Assembly: GCF_018502385.1 (NCBI RefSeq)
Contig: NZ_CP075523.1
Span: forward strand, 2,294,001 to 2,358,000
Length of the DNA stretch: 64,000 bases
Direction of reading: 5' to 3'
Origin: Synechococcus sp. LA31
GTDB lineage: Bacteria; Cyanobacteriota; Cyanobacteriia; PCC-6307; Cyanobiaceae
The translations under genes and the position numbers were made by a program. Shown here piece after piece: positions 38,000-47,771 of this stretch (position 1 is the stretch's first letter; each line of letters opens with the position of its first letter). The notes below the pieces were generated by a model that did not search any database, was not told the origin of the DNA, and saw only the letters and a program-made list of their open reading frames with translations.

Positions 38000-40967
38000 G
38001 TTCCGCCCGGCGGCCCTGAGCCCCTTTGTCGCCCGTCACGTTGGCCCTGATGCGGCCGAGCAGGCCCAGATGCTCAGCGATCTCGGCCTGAACGACCTGG
38101 AGCAGCTGGTCGCCGAGGTGGTGCCCGACGCGATTCGTCTCGAGCCCCTGGTCGCTGCAGAGGGGTTGCCGGTGGGCTGCAGCGAGGCCGAAGCCCTGGC
38201 AGAGCTGCAGCAGATCGCTGCTGCTAACCAGGTGCGCCGCAGCCTGATCGGCCTGGGCTACAGCGACTGCATCACCCCGGCGCTGCTGCAGCGCCACGTG
38301 TTTGAAAACCCGGCCTGGTACACCGCCTACACCCCTTATCAAGCTGAGATCAGCCAGGGGCGCCTCGAGGCGCTGCTCAATTTCCAAACCCTGATCAGCG
38401 AGCTCACCGCTCTGCCGATCGCCAATGCCTCGCTGCTCGATGAGGCCACCGCTGCGGCCGAGGCGATGAGCCTCAGCTACGGCGCATGCCGCGATGCCAG
38501 TGCCCACCGCTTCCTGGTGGATGCCGAGGTGCTGCCGCAAACCTGGGCGGTGTTGCAGACCCGCGCTGAACCCCTGGGTATCGAGCTGCTCAAGGTGCGG
38601 CCGGGTGCGCTCCTGGCAGAGCAGGCCCGCGGTGCGGAGCCCTTCGCTGGGGCGTTTGGTCTGCTGGTGCAGCTGCCTGGAGCCCGCGGTGCGCTCTGGA
38701 ATCCGGTTGAGCTGATCGCCGCCGCCCGCGCCGCTGGAGTGATGGTGACGGCCGCCGTGGATCCCCTGGCCCAGGTGCTGTTGGCGCCAGTGGGCGAGCT
38801 CGGCGTGGAGATTGCCATTGGCAGTAGTCAGCGCTTCGGCATCCCTCTCGGGTTCGGCGGCCCCCATGCCGCCTTCTTCGCCACCACCACCACTCATCAG
38901 CGCCGGATCCCGGGTCGGTTGGTGGGGCAGTCGCTCGATGCGGAGGGGCGCCAGGCCTTGCGCCTGGCTCTGCAAACCCGCGAGCAGCACATCCGCCGCG
39001 ACAAGGCCACCAGCAACATCTGCACCGCCCAGGTGTTGCTCGCGGTGATGGCCGGCTTCTACGCGGTGCATCACGGTCCGGCTGGTCTGGCGGTGATCGC
39101 CAGGCGGGTGCTGAAGCTGCGGGAGCTGTTGCGCCGTGGCCTTGCGCAACTGGGGCTGGAGGTGGAGCCAGGGCCTGGCTTCGACACAGTGCTGGTGCAC
39201 AGTTCCCAGCCCGCCGGTCTGCTGGCCGGGGCGGAAGCCGCTGGGTTCAATCTGCGGCCTGAGCTTGATGGCCTCGCAATCAGCCTGGATGAGCGCAGCT
39301 CGTTGGCTGAACTGCAGCAGCTCCTGGCGGCGATCGCGCTGGCCGATGCAGCAGGGGCAGTTCCCTCGGTGGTCGAGCTGAACACCTCGCTTGAGCAGGA
39401 GCTGGAGGCTTCTGGCTGCAGCGAGGCCCCCGAGCAGCTGCTTTGGGGTGATGCCGTGCCCCAGCGCCATCGGCCCTGGTTGCAACAGGAGGTGTTTCAG
39501 CGCTATCGCAGCGAAACGGAGCTGCTGCGCTACATCCAGCGCCTGGCCGCCCGTGATTTTTCGCTGGTGCACGGGATGATCCCGCTCGGCAGCTGCACGA
39601 TGAAGCTCAATGCCGCTGCTGAGCTGCAGCCGGTGAGCTGGCCTGCCTTTGCCGGGCTGCACCCTTTCGCTCCCGAGGCCCAGAGCGCGGGATACCGGCG
39701 CCTGGTGGCGGATCTGGAGCGCTGGCTGGCGGCGATCACCGGCTTTGCCGGTGTGTCACTGCAGCCCAATGCCGGTTCGCAAGGGGAATATGCGGGTCTG
39801 CTGGTGATCCGCGCCTGGCACCACAGCCGGGGTGATCAGCAGCGCACGGTGTGCCTGATCCCCACCAGCGCCCATGGCACCAACCCCGCCAGCGCCGTGA
39901 TGGCGGGCCTGCAGGTGGTGCCTGTGGCTTGCGACGCCCAAGGCAACATCGACCGCGCCGATCTGGCGGCCAAGGTGGAAGCCCATCGCGCTGAGCTGGC
40001 GGCGCTGATGGTCACCTATCCCTCCACCCACGGCGTCTTTGAGCAGGGGATCCAGGAGATCTGCGCCTTGGTGCATCAGCACGGCGGCCAGGTGTATCTC
40101 GATGGCGCCAACCTCAATGCCCAGGTGGGCCTGGCCAAGCCAGGTCTTTATGGGGCTGATGTGTGTCACCTCAACCTGCACAAGACCTTCTGCATTCCCC
40201 ACGGCGGAGGTGGCCCCGGTGTGGGTCCGATCGCCGTGGCCAAGCACCTGCTGCCGTTCTTGCCGGGTCACCCACTGGCGCAGGCCTGTGGAGGTGCTCA
40301 GGCCATCGGCCCGGTGAGCGCTGCCCCCTGGGGCAGCGCCAGCATCCTCCCCATCAGCTGGATGTATATCCGCTTGATGGGAGGTGCCGGCTTGCGCCAG
40401 GCCTCAGCGGTGGCCCTGTTGGCGGCGAACTGGATGGCGGAGCAGCTGGAGCCTCATTTCCCCGTGCTCTACAGGGGGGCAGGCGGCCGCGTAGCCCATG
40501 AGTGCATCCTCGATCTGCGCCCGCTCAAGCGCAGCGCCGGCCTGGAGGTGGATGATCTGGCCAAGCGCCTGATGGACTACGGCTTCCATGCCCCCACCGT
40601 GAGCTGGCCGGTGGCCGGCACCGTGATGGTGGAGCCCACCGAGAGCGAAGGCCTGGCGGAATTGCAGCGCTTCTGTGCTGCGATGGCGGCAATCCGAGCC
40701 GAGGCCGCGGCGATCGAGAGCGGCGCAAGCGATGCGGCCGATAACCCGCTCAAGCGCGCTCCCCACACCCTGGCGGCCATAACCGCCGACGACTGGTCGC
40801 GTTCTTACAGCCGCAGCACGGGGGGCTATCCCCTTGGTGTGCAGCAGCTGGCGGCCAAACTCTGGCCGGCGGTGGCCCGCATCGACAACGCTTATGGCGA
40901 TCGAAATTTGGTGTGCACCTGCCCGTCGGTGGAGGAGCTGGCCACGAGCTTGCCCACCGGGGCTTGA
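37989..40967 (+). CDS. gcvP: Glycine dehydrogenase (decarboxylating), P protein
   Basis: 992 residues from ATG 37989, overlapping gcvH by 11 nt. The PLP lysine is K732 in [29 protein letters not shown] and [13 protein letters not shown] are also conserved. Full-length single-chain type. It decarboxylates glycine and passes the aminomethyl group to H protein; in cyanobacteria this supports photorespiratory glycine use. gcvT is not in the window. Confidence 0.98.
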   Translation: MATEFRPAALSPFVARHVGPDAAEQAQMLSDLGLNDLEQLVAEVVPDAIRLEPLVAAEGLPVGCSEAEALAELQQIAAANQVRRSLIGLGYSDCITPALLQRHVFENPAWYTAYTPYQAEISQGRLEALLNFQTLISELTALPIANASLLDEATAAAEAMSLSYGACRDASAHRFLVDAEVLPQTWAVLQTRAEPLGIELLKVRPGALLAEQARGAEPFAGAFGLLVQLPGARGALWNPVELIAAARAAGVMVTAAVDPLAQVLLAPVGELGVEIAIGSSQRFGIPLGFGGPHAAFFATTTTHQRRIPGRLVGQSLDAEGRQALRLALQTREQHIRRDKATSNICTAQVLLAVMAGFYAVHHGPAGLAVIARRVLKLRELLRRGLAQLGLEVEPGPGFDTVLVHSSQPAGLLAGAEAAGFNLRPELDGLAISLDERSSLAELQQLLAAIALADAAGAVPSVVELNTSLEQELEASGCSEAPEQLLWGDAVPQRHRPWLQQEVFQRYRSETELLRYIQRLAARDFSLVHGMIPLGSCTMKLNAAAELQPVSWPAFAGLHPFAPEAQSAGYRRLVADLERWLAAITGFAGVSLQPNAGSQGEYAGLLVIRAWHHSRGDQQRTVCLIPTSAHGTNPASAVMAGLQVVPVACDAQGNIDRADLAAKVEAHRAELAALMVTYPSTHGVFEQGIQEICALVHQHGGQVYLDGANLNAQVGLAKPGLYGADVCHLNLHKTFCIPHGGGGPGVGPIAVAKHLLPFLPGHPLAQACGGAQAIGPVSAAPWGSASILPISWMYIRLMGGAGLRQASAVALLAANWMAEQLEPHFPVLYRGAGGRVAHECILDLRPLKRSAGLEVDDLAKRLMDYGFHAPTVSWPVAGTVMVEPTESEGLAELQRFCAAMAAIRAEAAAIESGASDAADNPLKRAPHTLAAITADDWSRSYSRSTGGYPLGVQQLAAKLWPAVARIDNAYGDRNLVCTCPSVEELATSLPTGA

Positions 40968-41108
40968 TTCTGGCCGGGTTGCGTTTAGATTTCGCCGCAA
41001 TGAAAAGTGCGGAATTTCTTCCCGCCTTCACCCTTGCTTTGCCGGCAGGATCTGCTGCAACTGCAGGCATCACTAGCCATCGGGTGAAACCGGTACTGGA
41101 ACGACACC

Positions 41109-41312
41109 ATGAGCTCTGACGACCAAGGCAACACTTCGATCAAACTTTTCACCGATCAAACGTTGCGGGTTGAAGGCACCAACGTGGTGCGTGTTCCTTT
41201 CGGCGTGCGTCGTGCGCAACGGGTCCGCCCGGCTCGCCCTGAGCGTTGGGCCACGGTGGTGCTGCCGTTCGTGGCTGGTGGTTCCACCCCGCCACCGCCT
41301 CAGGCAGCCTGA
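41109..41312 (+). CDS. Small hypothetical protein (67 residues)
   Basis: ATG 41109, MSSDDQGNTSIKLFTDQTLRVEGTNVVRVPFGVRRAQRVRPARPERW. Compact, basic centre, Pro-rich tail. No membrane segment. The regular coding sequence and isolation suggest a real small gene; function unknown. The 3' end overlaps the next, convergent small gene by 13 nt. Confidence 0.6.
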   Translation: MSSDDQGNTSIKLFTDQTLRVEGTNVVRVPFGVRRAQRVRPARPERWATVVLPFVAGGSTPPPPQAA

Positions 41313-41503
41313 TTCAGGCGCCAGTCGATTAAGGCCTTCACATCGTCAACTGAGCTGGCTGGTGTTCGGAAAGGCAGCAGCGTCATCGGGCTGCGCTCAG
41401 GTCGTACCAGCCAGGTGAGATCGGTCTGCGGGATCAACACAAAGCCGCGGTAGCGCACCACCCAGCGCTGATGAACTGGAGTGGAAGTGGCGGCGGTTGC
41501 CAT
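41300..41503 (-). CDS. Small hypothetical protein (67 residues)
   Basis: ATG 41503, with the compact alpha/beta-like stretch RWVVRYRGFVLIPQTDLTWLVRPERSPMTLLPFRTPASSVDDVKALIDWRL. It looks structured rather than low complexity. Function unknown. Head-to-head arrangement with nothing upstream except an AT-rich spacer. Confidence 0.6.
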   Translation of the reverse strand: MATAATSTPVHQRWVVRYRGFVLIPQTDLTWLVRPERSPMTLLPFRTPASSVDDVKALIDWRLNQAA

Positions 41504-41735
41504 CGCCCAAGGAATCGATTGGTGTTATTTGAGCGCCCAATCGTGCGTTGCAGAGGGTCTTTGGTTTTTCTTCGGGCTTAGATCAAAGCTCTTTACAGAA
41601 TTAGATCATTCATCGCCAAGAAAACCTGCCATCACTGGGTTTTGCCGATTTTTGGTGCGAGGTTAACACTTAATTTTGGTGTGTTGGGATACAGCACTCT
41701 GATCAGGTGATGTGCTGGTTCGGCTGCATCGCGAT
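41504..41735. other. AT-rich 232-bp spacer downstream of flv1
   Basis: Visibly richer in A+T than the rest of the window. It follows the flv1 stop and precedes a small gene's start. A weak hairpin (AAAACC...GGTTTT, about 41619-41641) is the only element seen. Could hold the promoter of the 41300 gene or the 3' UTR of flv1. Confidence 0.45.
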
Positions 41736-43553
41736 TCAGTAATTGGCGCCGCTGCGGCGCTGGTGCACGGCGGTGGTGGCGCTGCTGTCGAGCACGGCCC
41801 CGGCCTGGGCCTCGGCATAGAGCAGCCAGTGGTCGCCGCATTCCATCCGCTGCTTCACCGTGCACTCCATCCAGGCCAGGGCCTCGGGCAGCACCGGTTG
41901 CCCCGTGGGGGTGTGCTCCAGCTCTAGGCCGGCGAAGCGATCAGCGCCCGGCGCAAAGGGCTGCAGAAACTGTTTCATCGCTCCGTTCTCGCGGCCGGCT
42001 GCCAGCACGTTGAGCGCAAAGCCGTCGCCCACATGCAGCAGCGCTTCCACAGCGCGGTCTTTCGCCACGGCCACCGTGAGCCCCGGTGGCGAGAAGCTCG
42101 CCTGGCTCACCCAGCTGGCCACCATGGCGCCGCTCAGCTGGCTTTCACCACTGCCCTTCACGGTGGTGAGCACGCACAGGGAACCCACCACGCGGCCCAG
42201 GGCCAACACGGCAGGGTTGCTGCGGCTTTCGCTCATCCCGCCAGCACCGGCGCTGCGCCGTTGTTCCTTGCGTTGGGTGCTGAGCAGCTGGCGGCCCAGG
42301 GCCGTTCCGGTTTCCTCGATGGTTTTCAGGGTGGCGGCATCGGGGCTGAACTTCACCTTGATCGGCTCAAAGGCCAAGCGGAAGCCGCCATCACGCAGCT
42401 TGCTCTCGAGCAGATCGAGCGCTTCACCGCTCCAGCCGAAGCTGCCAAACACCCCCACCGGCTTGGCGCGATCGCCTTCGGCCAGCAGCGTGCCCAGTGC
42501 TGACACGATCGGTGTGGGTGCATGCCCCCCCAGGGTGGGGGAGCCGATCAACACCGCATCGCAGTTGCGGATTGCCTCCAGCAGTTTCTCGGCTGGGCTG
42601 AATTCACAGTTGATGCTCTCCACCCGCACGCCGGTGCGGGCCACGCCCTGCGCTAGCCCGTCGGCGATGGCAGCGGTGTTGCCGTAGGCGCTGGCGTAGA
42701 GCAGGGCCACCGAGAGCTTGGCGCGCTCCTGCGTTTCACCCCAGCGGCGGTAATCCACCAGCAGGCTGCGCCAGCTCTCGGCGATGGCTGGGCCGTGGCC
42801 GGGTGCAATGGTGCGGATCGGCAGCTCATCGATGCGATCGAGCACCGCTTCCACCTGGCGCACCATCGGCGCCATCAGGCAGTCATAGAAGTAGCGGCGG
42901 TCTTCTTCGGTGCTGCTGCGGTTGGCTTCGGCCCAGGCTTCGGTGCAGAGGTGGCCAGCGAAGAACTTGCCACTCATCAGGAGGCCGCTGCCTGCTTCGA
43001 AGGCCATCAGCCCACCGGGCCAGCGGGGCGTGGGTGTGGGCAGTAGCGCAAGGGTGCGGCCATCGGCCCGGGTGAGTTCGGTGTCTGTGCGCACCACCTG
43101 TAGGGGCGGCAGGGGTGGCAGCGCTTCTGGTTCGGCTGCTGCATCGCTGCCCGGGGGCACGGGCTTGCGCTGATCCCACAGCTCACGCAGCAGCTGGGCG
43201 CCGGGGTTGGAGCTGATCAGTGTCAGCTGCGGCCAGCGCTGGGCCAGCTTGCGCAGCAGCTTCACTCGGTTGGGATTGGTGTGGCCCACCACCACCTCCA
43301 GCGGGCACGTGGGTGGAACCAAGGCCGCCAGCGTTTCCAGGTAAGGCCCGGCGAAGGAGTCGCCAGGCGGGTGCACCAGCAGCGCGGTGTCGCCGTTGTC
43401 TGGGAGGTAGAGAAAGCTGTTGGCGGTGGTGCCCCGCTCGAGGCCGTACTCCACTTCAAAGCGCAGCCGGGTGGGGCTTAAGCCGCGCAGGCACACCAGG
43501 CCGGGCTCGATCGGTAGCTGGATGACCTGTCGTTCAGTGTCGTTCCCGGCCAT
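41736..43553 (-). CDS. flv1: Flavodiiron protein with degenerate metal site (Flv1 type)
   Basis: 605 residues from ATG 43553. Metallo-beta-lactamase-like domain, flavodoxin domain (VALLYASAYGNTAAIADGL) and C-terminal flavin-reductase domain in the order of cyanobacterial C-type flavodiiron proteins. The metal-ligand motif HxExDH is replaced by H91-T-N-P-N-R96, and the Asp ligand region reads MSGKFFAG (Lys in place of Asp). This loss is characteristic of Flv1, which works with Flv3 in reducing O2 with electrons from photosystem I without releasing reactive oxygen. It lies downstream of flv3, separated by an oppositely oriented gene. Confidence 0.93.
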   Translation of the reverse strand: MAGNDTERQVIQLPIEPGLVCLRGLSPTRLRFEVEYGLERGTTANSFLYLPDNGDTALLVHPPGDSFAGPYLETLAALVPPTCPLEVVVGHTNPNRVKLLRKLAQRWPQLTLISSNPGAQLLRELWDQRKPVPPGSDAAAEPEALPPLPPLQVVRTDTELTRADGRTLALLPTPTPRWPGGLMAFEAGSGLLMSGKFFAGHLCTEAWAEANRSSTEEDRRYFYDCLMAPMVRQVEAVLDRIDELPIRTIAPGHGPAIAESWRSLLVDYRRWGETQERAKLSVALLYASAYGNTAAIADGLAQGVARTGVRVESINCEFSPAEKLLEAIRNCDAVLIGSPTLGGHAPTPIVSALGTLLAEGDRAKPVGVFGSFGWSGEALDLLESKLRDGGFRLAFEPIKVKFSPDAATLKTIEETGTALGRQLLSTQRKEQRRSAGAGGMSESRSNPAVLALGRVVGSLCVLTTVKGSGESQLSGAMVASWVSQASFSPPGLTVAVAKDRAVEALLHVGDGFALNVLAAGRENGAMKQFLQPFAPGADRFAGLELEHTPTGQPVLPEALAWMECTVKQRMECGDHWLLYAEAQAGAVLDSSATTAVHQRRSGANY

Positions 43554-43653
43554 TGTTTCCCCAGCTCTTGCAGCGATTTTACGAAGCTTTCTGAGAGTTC
43601 TAGGCCATGTTCCAGCGACACTTTTATGTTTGGCGCGCCTGAGGCCACTGCTG

Positions 43654-45219
43654 ATGTCGACCAATCCGTTTCTTTCCGGTGTTGATGGCCTCGGTGCTGT
43701 TGCTGTTGAGCAGTCGCAATGGTTTGAGGCAGGTCGGGGTGATCCGATTGTGATTGGTTTAGAGGCGCCGCTCAGGGGTGACCAACGTGGCAATGGGCGC
43801 GATATGTGGCGTGGAGCCAAGTTGGCTGTTGAAGAGTTGAATCGTGAAGGCGGGATTCTCGGGCGTCGGGTGGAGTTGGTGAGAGCCGATGACCGAGCTG
43901 ATCCTAAGCGTGCTTTGTCTGTGGCGAAGAAGCTGAATCGCATCGATGCTGATGCGGTGATTGGCCCCTACAACTCGGGAGTGGGGTTGATCAATCTCCC
44001 CTACTACCTCAAGAAAGAGATCCTGCCTGTGCATCTCACCTCCACCGATGACACCAGTGGAGAGGGGGTGACAGTTCAGCCCAAGAACAGCCAGATCGCT
44101 CCGGTGGAGGAGGCCTATATCCTCTCGCAAGGGATCCAGCGTGTGTCGATGTTGGTGGATCCCTCCGCCTACACCGTCGGCATGGCTGATCGCTTGGAAG
44201 CATCCCTCACGGCTAAGGGTGTGCAGGTCAAACGCTTCACGATTGCGCCCGGCAGCGCCGATTACAGCGCTGTGATTGAGCAGGCCCTCGCGGTAGATCC
44301 TGGCCTGGTGTATGTGAGCACGTATTACCCCGAAGGCAGCTCCATCGCCCGTGGCTTAGAGGCCAGTAATACGGCGGCTCAGCGCTTTTTCGGGCTTGCC
44401 AATGTGGATCCAGCTTTCATTGCCGAGGCGGGTCTGAAAGCAGCCCGCAGCAGTGTGTTCAGTGGGGTTCCGGAGGCTGAGCAGCTTCCCCACGCCGATG
44501 CCTATGTGCAGGCTTATGAAGAGCGTTTTGATCGCACTCCTGGTGTATGGGGCACCTTCACCTATGACTCGATGAAGGTGTTGGCCGACGCGATGGAAAC
44601 GGCAGGTACTGCCGCCTTTAAGCCAGCTTTGGATAGTCTGCTGCAGACTCGGAATTACAAAGGTGCCACCGGCAAGATCAGTATTGACCCTCTGACGGGC
44701 AACCGGGTGAAGGTGCCTGTCTTCATCCTCAATGTGGATGCGGATGGCGTGTTTGTGCCCAGCTCTGCGCAAGAGGAGGATCCGCAGACGCGTGAGCGCT
44801 TGTCGCTATCACTCGATCCCTCTACTGGCTCGCTGAACAGTGCGGCGCTTGGATCTGGAACCAAGCCTGCGCGCTTCTTGAAGGGTACTTGGGTTGGTAC
44901 GGGCTCGGGTTACAGAAGTGAGGGCTATAAGTCAGAAGGCGACTACAAATTCGTGATCAGCAAGGCTCGTGGTTTTGCTGCTCAAGGCACCAAGCAATAC
45001 CGCGACGAAGACTCGGGTAAGTGGAGCGAGCCGGAGGCGTGTTACTTCACATTGCTCACTGAGGATGGCGATGGGCAATGGCAAATCAGTGGAGCGGAAG
45101 GCGATGGCATTTATCAGGGCACAACCACTGAAGGAGGAGGCCTTATTTTGAATTATCTTGAGGCCGGTGGCGGTGCCGATGACGCCGCATTGCGACTCAC
45201 GCTGAGCAAGCGCCGCTGA
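43654..45219 (+). CDS. Type-1 periplasmic binding protein (branched-chain amino acid/amide type) with extra C-terminal domain
   Basis: 521 residues from ATG 43654. Residues about 30-370 show the Peripla_BP_6 (LivJ/urea-type) fold: IVIGLEAPLRGDQRGNGRDMWRGAKLAVEELNREGGILGRRVELV, then DADAVIGPYNSGVG and TFTYDSMKVLADAM. There is no signal peptide at this start. Residues about 395-521 form an additional domain (FLKGTWVGTGSGYRSEGYKSEGDYKFVI ... ILNYLEAGG) not typical of binding proteins. No permease or ATPase genes are adjacent. It diverges from flv1 (100-bp gap) and converges on flv3 (35 nt between stops). Confidence 0.75.
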   Translation: MSTNPFLSGVDGLGAVAVEQSQWFEAGRGDPIVIGLEAPLRGDQRGNGRDMWRGAKLAVEELNREGGILGRRVELVRADDRADPKRALSVAKKLNRIDADAVIGPYNSGVGLINLPYYLKKEILPVHLTSTDDTSGEGVTVQPKNSQIAPVEEAYILSQGIQRVSMLVDPSAYTVGMADRLEASLTAKGVQVKRFTIAPGSADYSAVIEQALAVDPGLVYVSTYYPEGSSIARGLEASNTAAQRFFGLANVDPAFIAEAGLKAARSSVFSGVPEAEQLPHADAYVQAYEERFDRTPGVWGTFTYDSMKVLADAMETAGTAAFKPALDSLLQTRNYKGATGKISIDPLTGNRVKVPVFILNVDADGVFVPSSAQEEDPQTRERLSLSLDPSTGSLNSAALGSGTKPARFLKGTWVGTGSGYRSEGYKSEGDYKFVISKARGFAAQGTKQYRDEDSGKWSEPEACYFTLLTEDGDGQWQISGAEGDGIYQGTTTEGGGLILNYLEAGGGADDAALRLTLSKRR

Positions 45220-45254
45220 TGATGTGAGCGGACCCCGATCGCCTGTGCTCGCGG

Positions 45255-46997
45255 TCAGTAGTGGTTCCCTACCTTGCGGTGGTGTACGGCGGTTGAGGCC
45301 TGGCTATCGGCCACATTGCCCTGCTCCACTTCGGCGTAGATGATCCAGTGATCTGGGCCTTCCATGCGCTGCAGCACGCGGCAGCCGAGGAAGGCCAGGG
45401 CATCGCCGAGCACGGGGCCACCCTCGGCTACGCCATCGAGTGTGGACACGCCGGCGAAGCGATCGGCGCCGGGTGGGAAGCGCTTGAGGAAATGGCGCAA
45501 CAGGCCCTGGTGGTTGTCTTCGCGCAGGATGTTGAGCACGAAGCGATCGCCCACCTGCATCAATGCTTCGATGGCGCGATCTTTGGCCACGGCCACGGTG
45601 ATTCCGGGCGGCTCGAAGCTGGCTTGGCTCACCCAGCTGGCCACCATCGCTGAGGCCCGCTCTTCCTGCCGGGCGGTCACCACATACAAACCACCGGAGA
45701 GGCGGCCAAGTGCTTTATCGAGGTCACCATCCAGCGACTTCATCGCGGCGATGGTTTTGGCGCGGGTGAGCAGCTGGCCCAGGTCGGTGCCGGCTTCTTC
45801 ACAGCGCTGGTAGTCGTTGCCGTCGGGCACCTGGCGCACCCGTAGCGGCTCAAAGGCTTCCTTCTGGCCTAGACCCCGCAGCTGGGAGGCCACGGTGTCG
45901 ATCGGTTCGTCATTGCCGCCGTAGGCGTCGTAGGTGGCCACCCACTGCTTGGGTTGCAGGGCCGCCAGCAGCGTGCCGATCGATGCCTGCAGGTCGGCAT
46001 CGGGGTTGGCGGGCCAGGTGGGCACCACCACGGCGCTGGCTTCGCCGATCAGGGCACTCAGTTCCTGGGCGTCGGTGGCGCGCAGGTCGACCAGTTGCAC
46101 TTGGGCCTCGGCCTTGCCGATGCCGCGGGCGATGGCCTGGCTGAGCCGGTCGCAGAAGCCGTATTGGCTCACGTAGCAAACGGCGGCGTAAGCCTCTCCT
46201 TTGCTGCGGCCTTCACTCCATTCGCGGTAGTCGGAGAGCCAGAGGCTGAGGTGATCGCGCAGTAGCGGTCCATGGCCCACCGCGATGGTGTTGATCGCCG
46301 GCAAGGCGTCCATGCGCTTCATGGCCTGGAGCACGCTGCGGGCGTTGGGGCCCATCAGGCAGTCGTAGTAGAAGCGGAAGTCCGGGGCGATGGCGCCGGG
46401 ATCCACATCAAACAGGTCGTCGGAGCAGTAATGCAGGCCGAAGGCATCGCAGGTGTAGAGGATGCCGGTGCCGTGATCGAAGGAGAAGATTGTGTCGGGC
46501 CAGTGCAGGTTGGGAGCGCTCAGAAACTCGAAGCGGTGCTGCACGCCGCTGTCCGGGTTCGTGCCCAGATCCAGCTCCTCGCCGCTCTTCACCGCCCGGC
46601 TCTTGAACGGGCGATGCACCTGGTTTTCCAGAAACTGAATCGCCACTTTGGATCCCACAATCTCGATCTCAGGGTTGAGGTCGATCAGGTGCCCGATCAG
46701 GCCCGAGTGGTCGGGCTCGGTGTGGCTCACGATCAGGTGATCGATCGCCTTGGGATCGATCTGCTCCTGGAGGATCGGCAGCCAGGTGCTCTCGAACTTG
46801 AGGTGGCTGCTATCGATCAGGGCGGTGCGCTCACCCCGCACCAGAAAGCTGTTGTAGGTGGTGCCGTTGCGCAGGCCGAACTCAATATCGAAGCGGCTGC
46901 GGTCCCAATCGAGCGAGCGGATCGTGGTGGTGTCAGCCCCGATCGCCTCGCACTGCAGGCTTAGGCGGGGCGTGCTGGCTACAGCTGTCTCAGCCAT
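45255..46997 (-). CDS. flv3: Flavodiiron protein with canonical metal site (Flv3 type)
   Basis: 580 residues from ATG 46997 (MAETAVASTPRLS). The di-iron ligand motif is intact: H92-T-E94-P-D96-H97; the later TCDAFG and VGHGP segments supply further ligands. Flavodoxin and flavin-reductase domains follow. Partner of the Flv1-type protein in light-driven O2 reduction. Upstream in-frame residues to 47021 are unlikely to be translated. Confidence 0.95.
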   Translation of the reverse strand: MAETAVASTPRLSLQCEAIGADTTTIRSLDWDRSRFDIEFGLRNGTTYNSFLVRGERTALIDSSHLKFESTWLPILQEQIDPKAIDHLIVSHTEPDHSGLIGHLIDLNPEIEIVGSKVAIQFLENQVHRPFKSRAVKSGEELDLGTNPDSGVQHRFEFLSAPNLHWPDTIFSFDHGTGILYTCDAFGLHYCSDDLFDVDPGAIAPDFRFYYDCLMGPNARSVLQAMKRMDALPAINTIAVGHGPLLRDHLSLWLSDYREWSEGRSKGEAYAAVCYVSQYGFCDRLSQAIARGIGKAEAQVQLVDLRATDAQELSALIGEASAVVVPTWPANPDADLQASIGTLLAALQPKQWVATYDAYGGNDEPIDTVASQLRGLGQKEAFEPLRVRQVPDGNDYQRCEEAGTDLGQLLTRAKTIAAMKSLDGDLDKALGRLSGGLYVVTARQEERASAMVASWVSQASFEPPGITVAVAKDRAIEALMQVGDRFVLNILREDNHQGLLRHFLKRFPPGADRFAGVSTLDGVAEGGPVLGDALAFLGCRVLQRMEGPDHWIIYAEVEQGNVADSQASTAVHHRKVGNHY

Positions 46998-47078
46998 GGG
47001 TCCGCGCGCGGTTGGGGGCAACTGTAGGAAGGGCTCTCGGAATCGGGGTTCGGGTCGTGGGGCCGCTTAACCCCCAGC

Positions 47079-47105
47079 AAAAAGCCCCGGCACTGAGGCC
47101 GAGGC
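47079..47105 (-). terminator. Rho-independent terminator after hsp20
   Basis: On the minus strand GCCTCGGC pairs with GCCGGGGC (one G-T pair), six-base loop, followed by TTTTT. It lies 57 nt downstream of the hsp20 stop codon. Confidence 0.8.
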
Positions 47106-47162
47106 TGGCTCCCGTCTCGGTTGGTGTGATCGCGATGGCGGCGGGGTGCCGCGCTGCCTGGT

Positions 47163-47609
47163 TCAGCCCTCCACCTTCACGCTCACGCTGGTGAGGGTTT
47201 GGGCCTTGGGCACCTGCACAGTGAGCAGCCCGTCGCGGTAAACCGCCTGGACGCCTTCGCGGTTGATGCCTGAGGGGAAGCGGAAGCTGCGGCTCCAGGT
47301 GCCATAGCGGATTTCGCTCAGCAGCTTGGCGGGTGTTTGGGTGGTCTCGGTGGCTTCGGTGCGCTCGGGCTGAGGGGCGCGGCGTTCGGCGCTGATCACC
47401 AGGTGGCGATCGGTGGCTTTCACATCGATCGAGTCGCGCTCGACGCCGGGCAGCTCCAGGCAGATGCTGTAGCCGGCTTCGGTTTCGTGCACTTCAGCTG
47501 CAGGCACGCGCTCGGCGGTTTGGATCTGTTGCTCGAGGCGCTTGAACAGATCGGTTTCGAGGCGGTCGAAGGCAGAGCGGTCGAAGGCGGATTGACGAAG
47601 GGTGAGCAT
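47163..47609 (-). CDS. Small heat-shock protein (Hsp20/alpha-crystallin)
   Basis: 148 residues from ATG 47609. The alpha-crystallin domain occupies about 38-140: ETEAGYSICLELPGVERDSIDVKATDRHLVISAERR, then RYGTWSRSFRFPSGINREGVQAVYRDGLLTVQVPK. A short C-terminal extension carries the V-x-V-type terminal motif (VSVKVEG). It oligomerises and binds unfolding proteins. No regulatory element is evident upstream. Confidence 0.95.
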   Translation of the reverse strand: MLTLRQSAFDRSAFDRLETDLFKRLEQQIQTAERVPAAEVHETEAGYSICLELPGVERDSIDVKATDRHLVISAERRAPQPERTEATETTQTPAKLLSEIRYGTWSRSFRFPSGINREGVQAVYRDGLLTVQVPKAQTLTSVSVKVEG

Positions 47610-47771
47610 GGCTGGTCTTCCAGGATATGCGGGTGCGGGGTGTTCACCCGCAACGCCAATGTGCCCGGCTTGATTGACAGCTAGAAGCGTGAGAACCGAC
47701 CCATTGAGTGCGGTGCTCACACCCTCAGTTCGGCTGCTACACCAGGGTTGTCGGGAGAGCCGAACGCGTGT

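Noticed and set aside
37869-39662. 597-residue minus-strand frame across gcvH/gcvP
   Set aside because: Antisense to an unmistakable gcvP; composition is His/Gln-rich, typical of shadow frames.
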